This document shows positions 1 through 6,379 of a stretch of 12,913 nucleotides of DNA, in pieces. Every line of letters begins with the position of its first letter. The stretch's first letter is position 1. The stretch lies in NCBI GenBank assembly GCA_947630515.1, contig CANRHY010000013.1:1-12913 (forward strand), written 5' to 3'. The position numbers and the translations under genes were made by a program. Source of the stretch: an uncultured Bacilli bacterium. Its GTDB lineage: Bacteria > Bacillota_I > Bacilli_A > RF39 > UBA660. A model generated the notes under the pieces. That model saw only the letters and a list, made by a program, of their open reading frames with translations. It was not told the DNA's origin and searched no databases.

Positions 1-1
1 T

Positions 2-37
2 AATAAAAATATGAAATTATATATTAGAAAAAAGTAA
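2..37 (+). CDS. Possible C-terminal end of an upstream gene
   Basis: One frame is open from the window edge to a TAA at 35-37. It encodes a short basic tail (NKNMKLYIRKK) and ends 9 nt before the pdp start, as expected for the preceding gene of an operon. In related genomes the neighbour is often deoB or a purine nucleoside phosphorylase, but 11 residues cannot identify it, and the frame could be open by chance in such AT-rich DNA. Confidence 0.3.
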   Translation, partial: NKNMKLYIRKK

Positions 38-46
38 GGTGAGAGT

Positions 47-1327
47 ATGAAAGAAGAGAACATAATAAAAAAAATAAAAACAAAAGAAAAACTAAAAGAA
101 GAAGAAATAACACATATGGTAAAAGGGTATTTAAATAAGACTATATCTGATGAAGTAATGGGAGCGTTTTTACTAGCCATAAAAGAGCAAGGTTTATCAT
201 TTGAAGAGACATTCTATCTAACAAAAGCTATGGTTAATACTGGAGACATACTTGACTTAAGTAAAGTAAAAAGACCTGTAGTAGATAAACATTCAACCGG
301 GGGAGTAGGAGACAAAGTAACCCTAATCGTAAGCCCAATAGTTGCCGCATGTGGAATAGGTGTAGCAAAAATGAGTGGAAGAAGCCTTGGATTTACTGGA
401 GGCACAATAGATAAATTAGAAAGCATAAAAGGATACAAAGTAAAACTAACTAATGAAGAATTTATTAACTCAGTTAATTCTGTAGGAGTAGCACTAATAA
501 GTCAGACAGGTTCCTTAGCCCCAGCAGATAAAGTAATATATGCCCTAAGAGATGAAATAGGCGCAGTAGAAAGCATACCTCTAATTGCTTCTTCCATAAT
601 GAGTAAAAAAATCGCGAGTGGTGCTTCTTACATTGTAATAGATTTAAAAGTAGGAACTGGTGCTTTTATGAAAACGATAGAAAGCGCTACCACTCTTGCA
701 AAGTATATGATTGAAATAGGAAAGTACTTTAATAGAAAAGTAGTATGTATACTAACTGACATGAACACTCCGCTTGGGTTTACTGTAGGTAATGCCATAG
801 AAGTAGAAGAAGCAATAGACTATTTTCTAGGAAAAAGAGAAAAAAGACTTGACAATCTCGTAAGAAAAATAAGTGAAGAAATGGTATCTTTAGGTCTTAA
901 AATAACAAACGAAGAAGCAAAAGAAAAAGTAGATTTAGTAATATCTAATGGTCTAGCTTATCACTACCTAAAAAAATGGATTACTTCCCAAGGGGGAAGC
1001 ATAAAGAAAAGTGACCTACCACTAAGCAAAAATAAAATTATAATAAAGTCCACTAAAAGTGGCTACATAACTAACATAGACCCATTAAAAATATCAAAAA
1101 TAGTATTTGACCTAGGTGCAGGAAGACTAAAAAAAGAAGACGAAATAGATAGAAGTGTAGGAATAAGGCTACTAAGTAATCTGTATGACAATGTAGAAGT
1201 AGGCACCCCTCTTATAGAAGTATATTATAACAAAACAAAGCCAAACGAAAAAGAAGTACTAGCTGCTTTTAAAATAGAAAGTATCATAAATGATAAAAAG
1301 GATATAATAATAAGTATAATAAAATAA
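47..1327 (+). CDS. pdp: Pyrimidine-nucleoside phosphorylase
   Basis: Cytoplasmic salvage enzyme. It cleaves uridine and/or thymidine with phosphate to the free base plus (deoxy)ribose-1-phosphate. At 426 aa it has the usual length for the thymidine/pyrimidine-nucleoside phosphorylase family. Visible motifs are the phosphate-binding loop KHSTGGVGDK (residues 81-90), the family signature SGRSLGFTGGTIDKLE (110-125), and pyrimidine-site residues R168, S183 and K187, which align with the known catalytic set. An alpha-helical N-terminal domain precedes the alpha/beta domain, and the C-terminal domain runs from about residue 335. The ATG follows AAGGTGAG. The next gene starts 12 nt downstream with its own ribosome site, so they are probably co-transcribed. 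Firmicute members are normally bifunctional for uridine and thymidine, hence pdp rather than deoA. The substrate choice is inferred from lineage. Confidence 0.95.
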   Translation: MKEENIIKKIKTKEKLKEEEITHMVKGYLNKTISDEVMGAFLLAIKEQGLSFEETFYLTKAMVNTGDILDLSKVKRPVVDKHSTGGVGDKVTLIVSPIVAACGIGVAKMSGRSLGFTGGTIDKLESIKGYKVKLTNEEFINSVNSVGVALISQTGSLAPADKVIYALRDEIGAVESIPLIASSIMSKKIASGASYIVIDLKVGTGAFMKTIESATTLAKYMIEIGKYFNRKVVCILTDMNTPLGFTVGNAIEVEEAIDYFLGKREKRLDNLVRKISEEMVSLGLKITNEEAKEKVDLVISNGLAYHYLKKWITSQGGSIKKSDLPLSKNKIIIKSTKSGYITNIDPLKISKIVFDLGAGRLKKEDEIDRSVGIRLLSNLYDNVEVGTPLIEVYYNKTKPNEKEVLAAFKIESIINDKKDIIISIIK

Positions 1328-1339
1328 AGGAGAAAAAAT

Positions 1340-2083
1340 ATGAAAAAAGTTTTATTAATACTTATAATATCCTTTTTTTCTATAATAAAACTTAATGCAG
1401 TAGAAGATATATCTATAAATAACCAAAAACTAATCCCAGACTTCAACATAAATACTAAAAATTATAATGTATTTGTTAACTCTAAAACAGAAATAATCAC
1501 TATAAATGTAACACCTGGGTCTAATGAGTTAATAACTGGCTCTGGTAGTATTAGTCTAAAAGAGGGACTTAATAAAGTAGAAATAAAAGTATATAAAGAA
1601 GAAGAGTTAATAGATTCGTACACTCTAAACATAACAAGAGGAGAAGAAAAAATAAACACTTCTCTTGCCACTTTAAATGACATAAGAGTTAGTGGAGTAG
1701 ACCTAAACTTTTCTAGCGATGTATTTAACTATAACATTGATTACATAGATAACTTAAATATAGATTATACAACTCCTTACCCTAATATGAATGTATTACT
1801 AAAAAAAACAAAAGATAAAATAACAATAAAAGTAACAAGTATAGATAAAAGTATTACAAACACATACAACATAAACATAAAACAAGAAAAAAACGCACAA
1901 AAAGAAACAAGTAAAACAAGCATATTTGACAAAAAAGAATTTTCTCCTTTTGAACTAAAAATAATAAGAATTTCCATAATATTAACAATCTCTATAATAT
2001 TAATAATTATCTTTTATTTTGTATTTATTAAAAAAAGGACTAATAAAGTCCTAAATATTTCACACAGTATTCTTCATAAGTAA
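1340..2083 (+). CDS. Secreted, membrane-anchored protein with cadherin-like beta-sandwich repeats
   Basis: A 247-aa surface protein of unknown role. Residues 1-20 form a signal peptide (basic start, hydrophobic core, cut near LNA). Two tandem units of about 75-80 residues follow (about 22-100 and 105-182). Each has the pattern of the cadherin-like beta-sandwich family: 'ISINNQ..PDFN..TKNYNVFV' in the first, 'LNDIRVSGVDLNFSSDVFNY' in the second, each closing with 'YTLNITR' or 'YNINIKQ'. A charged linker leads to one membrane helix (about 209-230) and a basic tail. The predicted topology is therefore a wall-side sandwich with a C-terminal anchor. AAAGGAG lies 7 nt before the ATG. The last 14 codons overlap the 3' end of vanY on the other strand. 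Such domains usually bind glycans or proteins in the envelope; no ligand can be read from the sequence. Confidence 0.72.
   Translation: MKKVLLILIISFFSIIKLNAVEDISINNQKLIPDFNINTKNYNVFVNSKTEIITINVTPGSNELITGSGSISLKEGLNKVEIKVYKEEELIDSYTLNITRGEEKINTSLATLNDIRVSGVDLNFSSDVFNYNIDYIDNLNIDYTTPYPNMNVLLKKTKDKITIKVTSIDKSITNTYNINIKQEKNAQKETSKTSIFDKKEFSPFELKIIRISIILTISIILIIIFYFVFIKKRTNKVLNISHSILHK
2030..2052 (-). terminator. Intrinsic terminator of vanY, overlapping its stop codon
   Basis: Read on the minus strand, AGGACT (2052-2047), loop TTATT and AGTCCT (2041-2036) are followed by a run of T (2036-2030). The TAG stop of vanY (2042-2040) lies inside the hairpin. On the plus strand the same sequence is the last part of the cadherin-like gene and has no T-run after it, so it should act only leftward. 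Confidence 0.75.
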
Positions 2084-2999
2084 TGTCTTCATTATGTATA
2101 ATAGTTGCCGCTTCTACTCCAACATACCTGTAATGCCAAGGTTCATATGCATATCCTGTCATATAAACCTTATCTTTTTTATATCTTAATATATAACCAT
2201 ATTTATAAGCATTATCACTTAACCAATCAAACTGAGGAGTATCTCCAAAACTCTCATCAAGTGTCCCATCAATACTTAAATCCATTGCAAGCCCAGTTTG
2301 ATGCTCAGAGTGTCCCGCTTTAGCACTTTCTGCGTCAGCCGCTTTTTGGCCATTTTTTTCTACATACCCCTCATACAACTCCTCTTGATAACTATAACTT
2401 CTATATCCACTTTGCGCTTGTATATAAAGCCCAGTACTCTTTAAATCATTTATCATACTCTTCATTTCTTCTGCAGCTTCGCGCCTCATATATTTGCCAT
2501 TTTCAACTTCCACTAAATCTTCTGGAACATAGTCTTCATCTAACTTATTATATTTATTTACTAAAACTAACAAATTAGATGGGTCTTCTATTTTCTTTAT
2601 ATCTGTATAAAAAGGCTTATCTATATTAGTATTAACCCTCATAATAACTTCTTCTATATCATATTCTTTATCTAAACTTAAATACCTATCCATGTTTTCA
2701 ATATGAAAATATTTTTTAGTTACATACTCACTTAATTTATCATACTTTTTATCCATTTCCATAATATCACTTTCACTCATATTATCTACTATTACTTCTG
2801 CCTCTTTCTCATTATACCCTAACTCTAGTAAATGACTTTCTACTTCTTTATAATTATTAGTATCACTTTCTTTTTTACTATCACTATTATTTAAATTTAA
2901 TCTCTTAAAAAGAAAAATAACACATATAACTAAAATAAGAACAAAACCTATAAGTAAAAATAAATTTCCATAATAAATTTTAACTTTTTTTCTTTTCAC
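2040..2999 (-). CDS. vanY: VanY-type D-alanyl-D-alanine carboxypeptidase (peptidase M15B)
   Basis: Membrane-anchored zinc peptidase predicted to remove the terminal D-Ala of peptidoglycan stem peptides outside the cell. It has 319 aa: a short basic N-terminus, one membrane helix (about 11-31), a variable spacer (35-150), then the M15 domain (about 155-300). The zinc-site motif SEHQTGLAMD (231-240) supplies H233 and D240, and EPWH (286-289) supplies the catalytic Glu and third zinc ligand His289. The SGYRS segment (197-201) supplies the usual Arg. The start is GTG at 2999-2997 with AGGTGG (3011-3006) 6 nt upstream; no better start is visible. The gene runs against its neighbours and next to dacF, a second, serine-type D,D-carboxypeptidase. 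No vanR/S/H/A-like genes are nearby, so a housekeeping or sporulation cell-wall role is likelier than glycopeptide resistance. Confidence 0.9.
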   Translation of the reverse strand: MKRKKVKIYYGNLFLLIGFVLILVICVIFLFKRLNLNNSDSKKESDTNNYKEVESHLLELGYNEKEAEVIVDNMSESDIMEMDKKYDKLSEYVTKKYFHIENMDRYLSLDKEYDIEEVIMRVNTNIDKPFYTDIKKIEDPSNLLVLVNKYNKLDEDYVPEDLVEVENGKYMRREAAEEMKSMINDLKSTGLYIQAQSGYRSYSYQEELYEGYVEKNGQKAADAESAKAGHSEHQTGLAMDLSIDGTLDESFGDTPQFDWLSDNAYKYGYILRYKKDKVYMTGYAYEPWHYRYVGVEAATIIHNEDITYEEYCVKYLGLY

Positions 3000-3005
3000 T
3001 TAATA

Positions 3006-3026
3006 CCACCTACAATAATTATATCA
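3006..3026 (-). promoter_or_regulatory. Extended -10 promoter and ribosome site of vanY
   Basis: On the minus strand TGATATAAT (3026-3018) is an exact extended -10 (TGnTATAAT). AGGTGG (3011-3006) follows, ahead of the GTG start. No good -35 is seen, which extended -10 promoters tolerate. The 5' leader would be very short, about 12 nt. Confidence 0.5.
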
Positions 3027-3061
3027 CAAGCAAATTTAAATATTATTAAAAATTTATAAAC

Positions 3062-3090
3062 TTAACATTTTTTTTGTACTATAGAATAAT
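3062..3090 (+). promoter_or_regulatory. Sigma-A-like promoter for dacF
   Basis: TTAACA (3062-3067), 17-nt spacer, AATAAT (3085-3090): each hexamer matches 5 of 6 consensus positions with ideal spacing. The dacF ribosome site GAGGTG (3101-3106) is just downstream. No forespore-sigma pattern was found here. In B. subtilis dacF is a forespore gene, so this would differ if confirmed. Confidence 0.5.
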
Positions 3091-3109
3091 ATCTTTACTA
3101 GAGGTGTAT

Positions 3110-4357
3110 ATGAAAAAAATAATTATAATTTTTTTAACAAGTTTTCTATTTATTGGACTTCTTAAAGCAGATGGTAGTTTAGTTACAGAAAAGAGTGAAG
3201 AAACCACTCAAAATGAAGAAAAACCTAAGGAAGAAGTAAAAGAAAATGATTTAGACGCCGAAACTACTTCTAGTGTTTTAAACATATCAGCAATAAGCGC
3301 TATTATAATGGAAGCAGACACTGGAAAAATACTATTTGAAAAAAACTCTAATGAACCTTTGCCTCCAGCTTCAATGACAAAAATTATGACAATGCTTTTA
3401 ACAGTAGAAGCAATAGATAAAGGTAATATCTCTTTAAATGACCAAGTAACAATAAGTGAAAATGCCGCTAGTATGGGAGGAAGCCAAGTATACTTAGAAG
3501 CAAAATCTACTGCTACAGTAAAAGATTTACTATCTTCTGTTGCAATAGCAAGCGCTAATGATGCCGCTGTAGCCTTAGCAGAAAAAGTAGGTGGAACTAT
3601 GGAAAACTTTGTAGCAATGATGAACAAACGTGCAAAAGAATTAGGCTGCACAAGTACTACATTTAAAAACCCACATGGACTAGATGAAGAAGGACACTTA
3701 ATAAGCGCAAAAGACATGGCAATTATCTCAAGAGAACTCTTAACTCATGAAGAAATATTAGATTTAACTAGCACTTACGAAACAACTCTTACTCACCAAA
3801 ACGGAAAAAGTATATGGCTAGTAAACACAAACTCCCTAATAAAATTCTATAGTGGACTAGATGGACTTAAAACAGGCTACACAGAAAACGCAAAATATTG
3901 TCTTACTGGAACTATGAAAAGAAATGATATGAGACTAATAACTGTAGTAATGGCTGCTCCCTCTAAAGAAGATAGAAACACAGACACTATTAACATGATG
4001 GAATACGCATTTAGTATGTTTTATAAAGATAAACTATTAGATAAAAACAAATCTTTAGGAGAAATATATATTGATAATAGTGAAAAAAGAAATATAAAGT
4101 TTTACTTAGAAAAAGATGTAACTACAGTATTAGAAAAAGATAGAACTAACATAAATTATAAATATGATATTAATTTAGAAAAAACAAAAGCACCATTAAA
4201 AAAAGGAAATAAAATAGGAACTCTTACACTACATATAGATAATGAAGATATAGATTATAACTTAATAGTTAATGAAGAAATAAAGAAAGCAACATACTTT
4301 AAAAGATTAATAAATTACTTTAAAGATTTACTAAGTGGTAAACTAAATGTACTTTAA
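3110..4357 (+). CDS. dacF: D-alanyl-D-alanine carboxypeptidase, DacF-like (peptidase S11)
   Basis: Penicillin-binding-protein-type carboxypeptidase that trims D-Ala from pentapeptide stems outside the membrane. It is 415 aa when started at the ATG at 3110, which has GAGGTG 4 nt upstream; an upstream in-frame TTG at 3074 lacks a ribosome site and would spoil the signal peptide. It has a signal peptide (1-20), a Glu/Lys-rich spacer (24-52), and the catalytic domain: S88-M-T-K91 (nucleophile and base), S148-A-N150, and K254-T-G256. A C-terminal beta domain (about 310-390) ends in an amphipathic, basic segment (about 396-415) typical of DacF/DacA membrane attachment. The position downstream of pdp and upstream of spoIIAA matches the B. 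subtilis and Clostridium order, hence DacF. The usual direct dacF-spoIIAA adjacency is broken here by about 3 kb. Confidence 0.93.
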   Translation: MKKIIIIFLTSFLFIGLLKADGSLVTEKSEETTQNEEKPKEEVKENDLDAETTSSVLNISAISAIIMEADTGKILFEKNSNEPLPPASMTKIMTMLLTVEAIDKGNISLNDQVTISENAASMGGSQVYLEAKSTATVKDLLSSVAIASANDAAVALAEKVGGTMENFVAMMNKRAKELGCTSTTFKNPHGLDEEGHLISAKDMAIISRELLTHEEILDLTSTYETTLTHQNGKSIWLVNTNSLIKFYSGLDGLKTGYTENAKYCLTGTMKRNDMRLITVVMAAPSKEDRNTDTINMMEYAFSMFYKDKLLDKNKSLGEIYIDNSEKRNIKFYLEKDVTTVLEKDRTNINYKYDINLEKTKAPLKKGNKIGTLTLHIDNEDIDYNLIVNEEIKKATYFKRLINYFKDLLSGKLNVL

Positions 4358-4380
4358 CACATTCAAAAGTACATTTTTTT
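4345..4380 (+). terminator. Intrinsic terminator of dacF, spanning its stop codon
   Basis: AAATGTACTTT (4345-4355), a 10-nt loop and AAAGTACATTT (4366-4376) form a perfect 11-bp stem running into seven T (4374-4380). The dacF stop codon (4355-4357) is at the loop edge. This should insulate dacF from the inserted cassette downstream. Confidence 0.85.
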
Positions 4381-4389
4381 CATACAATA
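4381..4389 (+). promoter_or_regulatory. Mother-cell-sigma-like -10 motif (CATACAATA)
   Basis: CATACAATA matches the sigma-E/sigma-K -10 consensus CATAnnnTA and contains the sigma-E form CATACAAT exactly. It follows the dacF terminator directly and would start a transcript near 4396, at a small inverted repeat (GGAATT/AATTCC, 4395-4400 and 4406-4411), ahead of the micro-ORF. No convincing -35 element is visible at the right distance. Confidence 0.35.
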
Positions 4390-4427
4390 TACTAGGAATT
4401 AAAAAAATTCCAAATGAAAGGATAAAT

Positions 4428-4484
4428 ATGAAAAACGCATATAACAAAATAGTTAATAAAATAAATAGCTTTATCAAAAAATAG
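4428..4484 (+). CDS. 18-aa basic amphipathic micro-ORF (putative)
   Basis: ATG at 4428 is preceded at 5 nt by AAAGGA (4417-4422) and reads MKNAYNKIVNKINSFIKK before TAG. Hydrophobic residues fall at positions 5, 8, 9, 12, 15 and 16, with Lys at 2, 7, 11, 17 and 18. That spacing gives one apolar and one basic face if the peptide is helical, as in small membrane-active or surface-associated peptides. It lies 59 nt upstream of the collagen-like gene, between two mother-cell-sigma-like motifs. The ribosome site and helix pattern argue for real translation, but a chance short ORF cannot be excluded. It has no export signal apart from its own amphipathicity. Confidence 0.4.
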   Translation: MKNAYNKIVNKINSFIKK

Positions 4485-4497
4485 ACAAAGCAAATAA

Positions 4498-4524
4498 ACA
4501 ACGAAAATTTAAATTCATAGAATA
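4498..4524 (+). promoter_or_regulatory. Sigma-K-like promoter of the collagen-like gene
   Basis: AC (4498-4499), 16-nt spacer, CATAGAATA (4516-4524) fits the late mother-cell sigma-K pattern (AC-N16/17-CATAnnnTA). It lies just upstream of the ribosome site AAAGGAG and the ATG at 4544. Late mother-cell expression would suit a spore coat or exosporium protein. The consensus is short and the region AT-rich, so confidence is moderate. Confidence 0.45.
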
Positions 4525-4531
4525 ATAATGA

Positions 4532-5092
<561 letters not shown>

Positions 5093-5097
5093 ATATA

Positions 5098-5123
5098 GGC
5101 TCTTACTTATGTAAGGGCTTTTT
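5098..5123 (+). terminator. Terminator or attenuator after the collagen-like gene
   Basis: GGCTCTTAC (5098-5106), TTAT loop, GTAAGGGCT (5111-5119) pair with two G-T pairs and lead into TTTTT (5119-5123). It lies 5 nt after the stop codon. Partial read-through could still feed the glycosyltransferase gene. Confidence 0.75.
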
Positions 5124-5129
5124 AAATTA

Positions 5130-5157
5130 ACAAGATTACTAATAAACACATAAACTA
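5130..5157 (+). promoter_or_regulatory. Sigma-K-like promoter abutting the glycosyltransferase start
   Basis: AC (5130-5131), 17-nt spacer, CATAAACTA (5149-5157) matches AC-N16/17-CATAnnnTA. The expected transcription start (about 5163) would coincide with the ATG at 5162, and no Shine-Dalgarno sequence lies upstream of that ATG. The mRNA would then be nearly leaderless. Confidence 0.35.
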
Positions 5158-5161
5158 CTAT

Positions 5162-6238
5162 ATGAAAAAATATAAAGTATGTGTATATGCTATATGCAAA
5201 AACGAAGAAAAACATATAAATAGATGGTATGAAAGTATGAAAGAAGCAGACGAAATATACGTCTTAGATACAGGAAGCACGGATAACTCTGCAACCTTAC
5301 TTAAAAACTTAGGAGTACACGTTACTACCAAAACTTATGAACACTTTAAATTTGATGAAGCAAGAAATGATTCACTTAATTTACTACCAGAAGATACTGA
5401 CATATGCGTCTGTACCGATATTGATGAAGTACTATCTAAAAACTGGAGAGAAAACCTAGAAAAAATATGGACAAAAGACACTGACCGAGTAAGATATAAC
5501 CTAAACTTTTCATTTGATGAAGACGGTAACCCAATAAGCTCATATTACATAAGTAAAATACATAAAAAAAATAAATACAAGTGGTCTCATAGAATACATG
5601 AAGTATTAACTTGTACTGAAAGTGAAGAAAACATAATAACAACTGATACATTTTACATAGACCATTTACCAGATAGAACAAAAGACAGAAGTAACTATCT
5701 AAAACTATTAGAAGAAGCAGTAAAAGAAAACCCATTAGATGACAGAGACATGCATTATTTAGGTAGAGAATACATGTATAATAACTCTTGGGATAAAGCA
5801 ATAGATACACTAAAAAAACACTTAAATTTATCCTCTTCAGTATGGAAAGAAGAAAGGTCTGCTTCAATGAGATACATAGGAAGGTGCTACATGGCAAAAG
5901 AAGACTACATAAATAGTGAAAAATACTACAAACTTGCTATAAAAGAAACACCATTTCTAAAAGAAGGCTATGTAGAATTAGGTTACCTTTATTATTTTAT
6001 AAAAGAATATGCATTAGCTATATGTTTATTAGAAAAAGCTAGTAGTATAAAAGAAAAAAGTAACACATACATAAATGAAGAATTTGCTTGGAACGAAACA
6101 ACTAATGACATACTATCTATATGTTACTTTTATATAGGTGATAAAGAAAAATCTATAGAAAATGCATTAAAAGCATTAACTATTAACCCTCATAATGAGA
6201 GAATAAAAACTAATTACAAAAATATGTTAAAGAGCTAA
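5162..6238 (+). CDS. GT2-family glycosyltransferase with C-terminal TPR-like repeats
   Basis: Predicted cytoplasmic nucleotide-sugar-dependent transferase, 358 aa. The N-terminal GT-A domain (about 1-175) opens with CVYAICKNEEKHI, has the sugar-nucleotide site LDTGSTDNS (35-43) and the metal-binding D86-x-D88 in TDIDE, and contains a WSHRIHEVL segment typical of the SunS-like/TPR-containing GT2 group. The C-terminal half (about 180-355) is helical, with TPR-like units such as 'YLGREYMYNNSWDKAIDTL' and 'GYVELGYLYYFIKEYALAI', a common protein-acceptor binding module. It lies directly downstream of the Thr-rich collagen-like gene, so that protein is the obvious candidate acceptor, as in the C. 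difficile sgtA-bclA3 pairing. The donor sugar cannot be read. The start lacks a recognisable ribosome site (see the promoter entry); no better in-frame start was found. Confidence 0.85.
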   Translation: MKKYKVCVYAICKNEEKHINRWYESMKEADEIYVLDTGSTDNSATLLKNLGVHVTTKTYEHFKFDEARNDSLNLLPEDTDICVCTDIDEVLSKNWRENLEKIWTKDTDRVRYNLNFSFDEDGNPISSYYISKIHKKNKYKWSHRIHEVLTCTESEENIITTDTFYIDHLPDRTKDRSNYLKLLEEAVKENPLDDRDMHYLGREYMYNNSWDKAIDTLKKHLNLSSSVWKEERSASMRYIGRCYMAKEDYINSEKYYKLAIKETPFLKEGYVELGYLYYFIKEYALAICLLEKASSIKEKSNTYINEEFAWNETTNDILSICYFYIGDKEKSIENALKALTINPHNERIKTNYKNMLKS

Positions 6239-6254
6239 AAAAATAGCTCTTTTT
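6229..6254 (+). terminator. Intrinsic terminator of the glycosyltransferase gene
   Basis: AAAGAGCTA (6229-6237), A6 loop, TAGCTCTTT (6244-6252) form a perfect 9-bp stem with TTTTT at 6250-6254. The TAA stop (6236-6238) is inside the hairpin. It separates the inserted cassette from the sporulation operon. Confidence 0.85.
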
Positions 6255-6379
6255 ACACATTCTTTACGTAAAATTTCGCGTAAAATTGCACTTTTTTTAA
6301 CGAAAAAAAAGCGTTTTGGGGTATTTTTTTCGAATAAGTATATAGAGGGGCAAAAAACTCCCTCTAGAAAGGAGTACAT
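6255..6379 (+). promoter_or_regulatory. Upstream control region of the discoidin-like gene
   Basis: A 125-nt gap with more structure than other gaps here. CGTAAAATT occurs twice in direct orientation (6267-6275 and 6279-6287, 12-nt period). The first copy overlaps the palindrome TTTACGTAAA (6263-6272). TTGGGG (6316-6321), 17-nt spacer, TATATA (6339-6344) is a weak sigma-A candidate. TTTTTTTCGAA (6324-6334) resembles a one-mismatch Spo0A box. TAGAGGG (6343-6349) and CCCTCTA (6360-6366) form a 7-bp hairpin just before the ribosome site AAAGGAG (6368-6374). Which element is used cannot be told by eye. Confidence 0.4.

Noticed and set aside
3074..3109. Extended dacF start at a TTG (12 extra residues)
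   Set aside because: No ribosome site, it overlaps the probable promoter, and it puts a non-signal sequence before an otherwise ideal signal peptide.
5436..5897. 153-codon minus-strand open frame inside the glycosyltransferase gene
   Set aside because: Composition of an antisense shadow (Leu/Cys/Tyr rich), no ribosome site, and the plus strand has clear GT2 and TPR motifs.
6308..6335. Sigma-H promoter (AGCGTTT...GAAT) before the discoidin-like gene
   Set aside because: The -35 matches only 5 of 7 and the purine before GAAT is missing; too weak to list.
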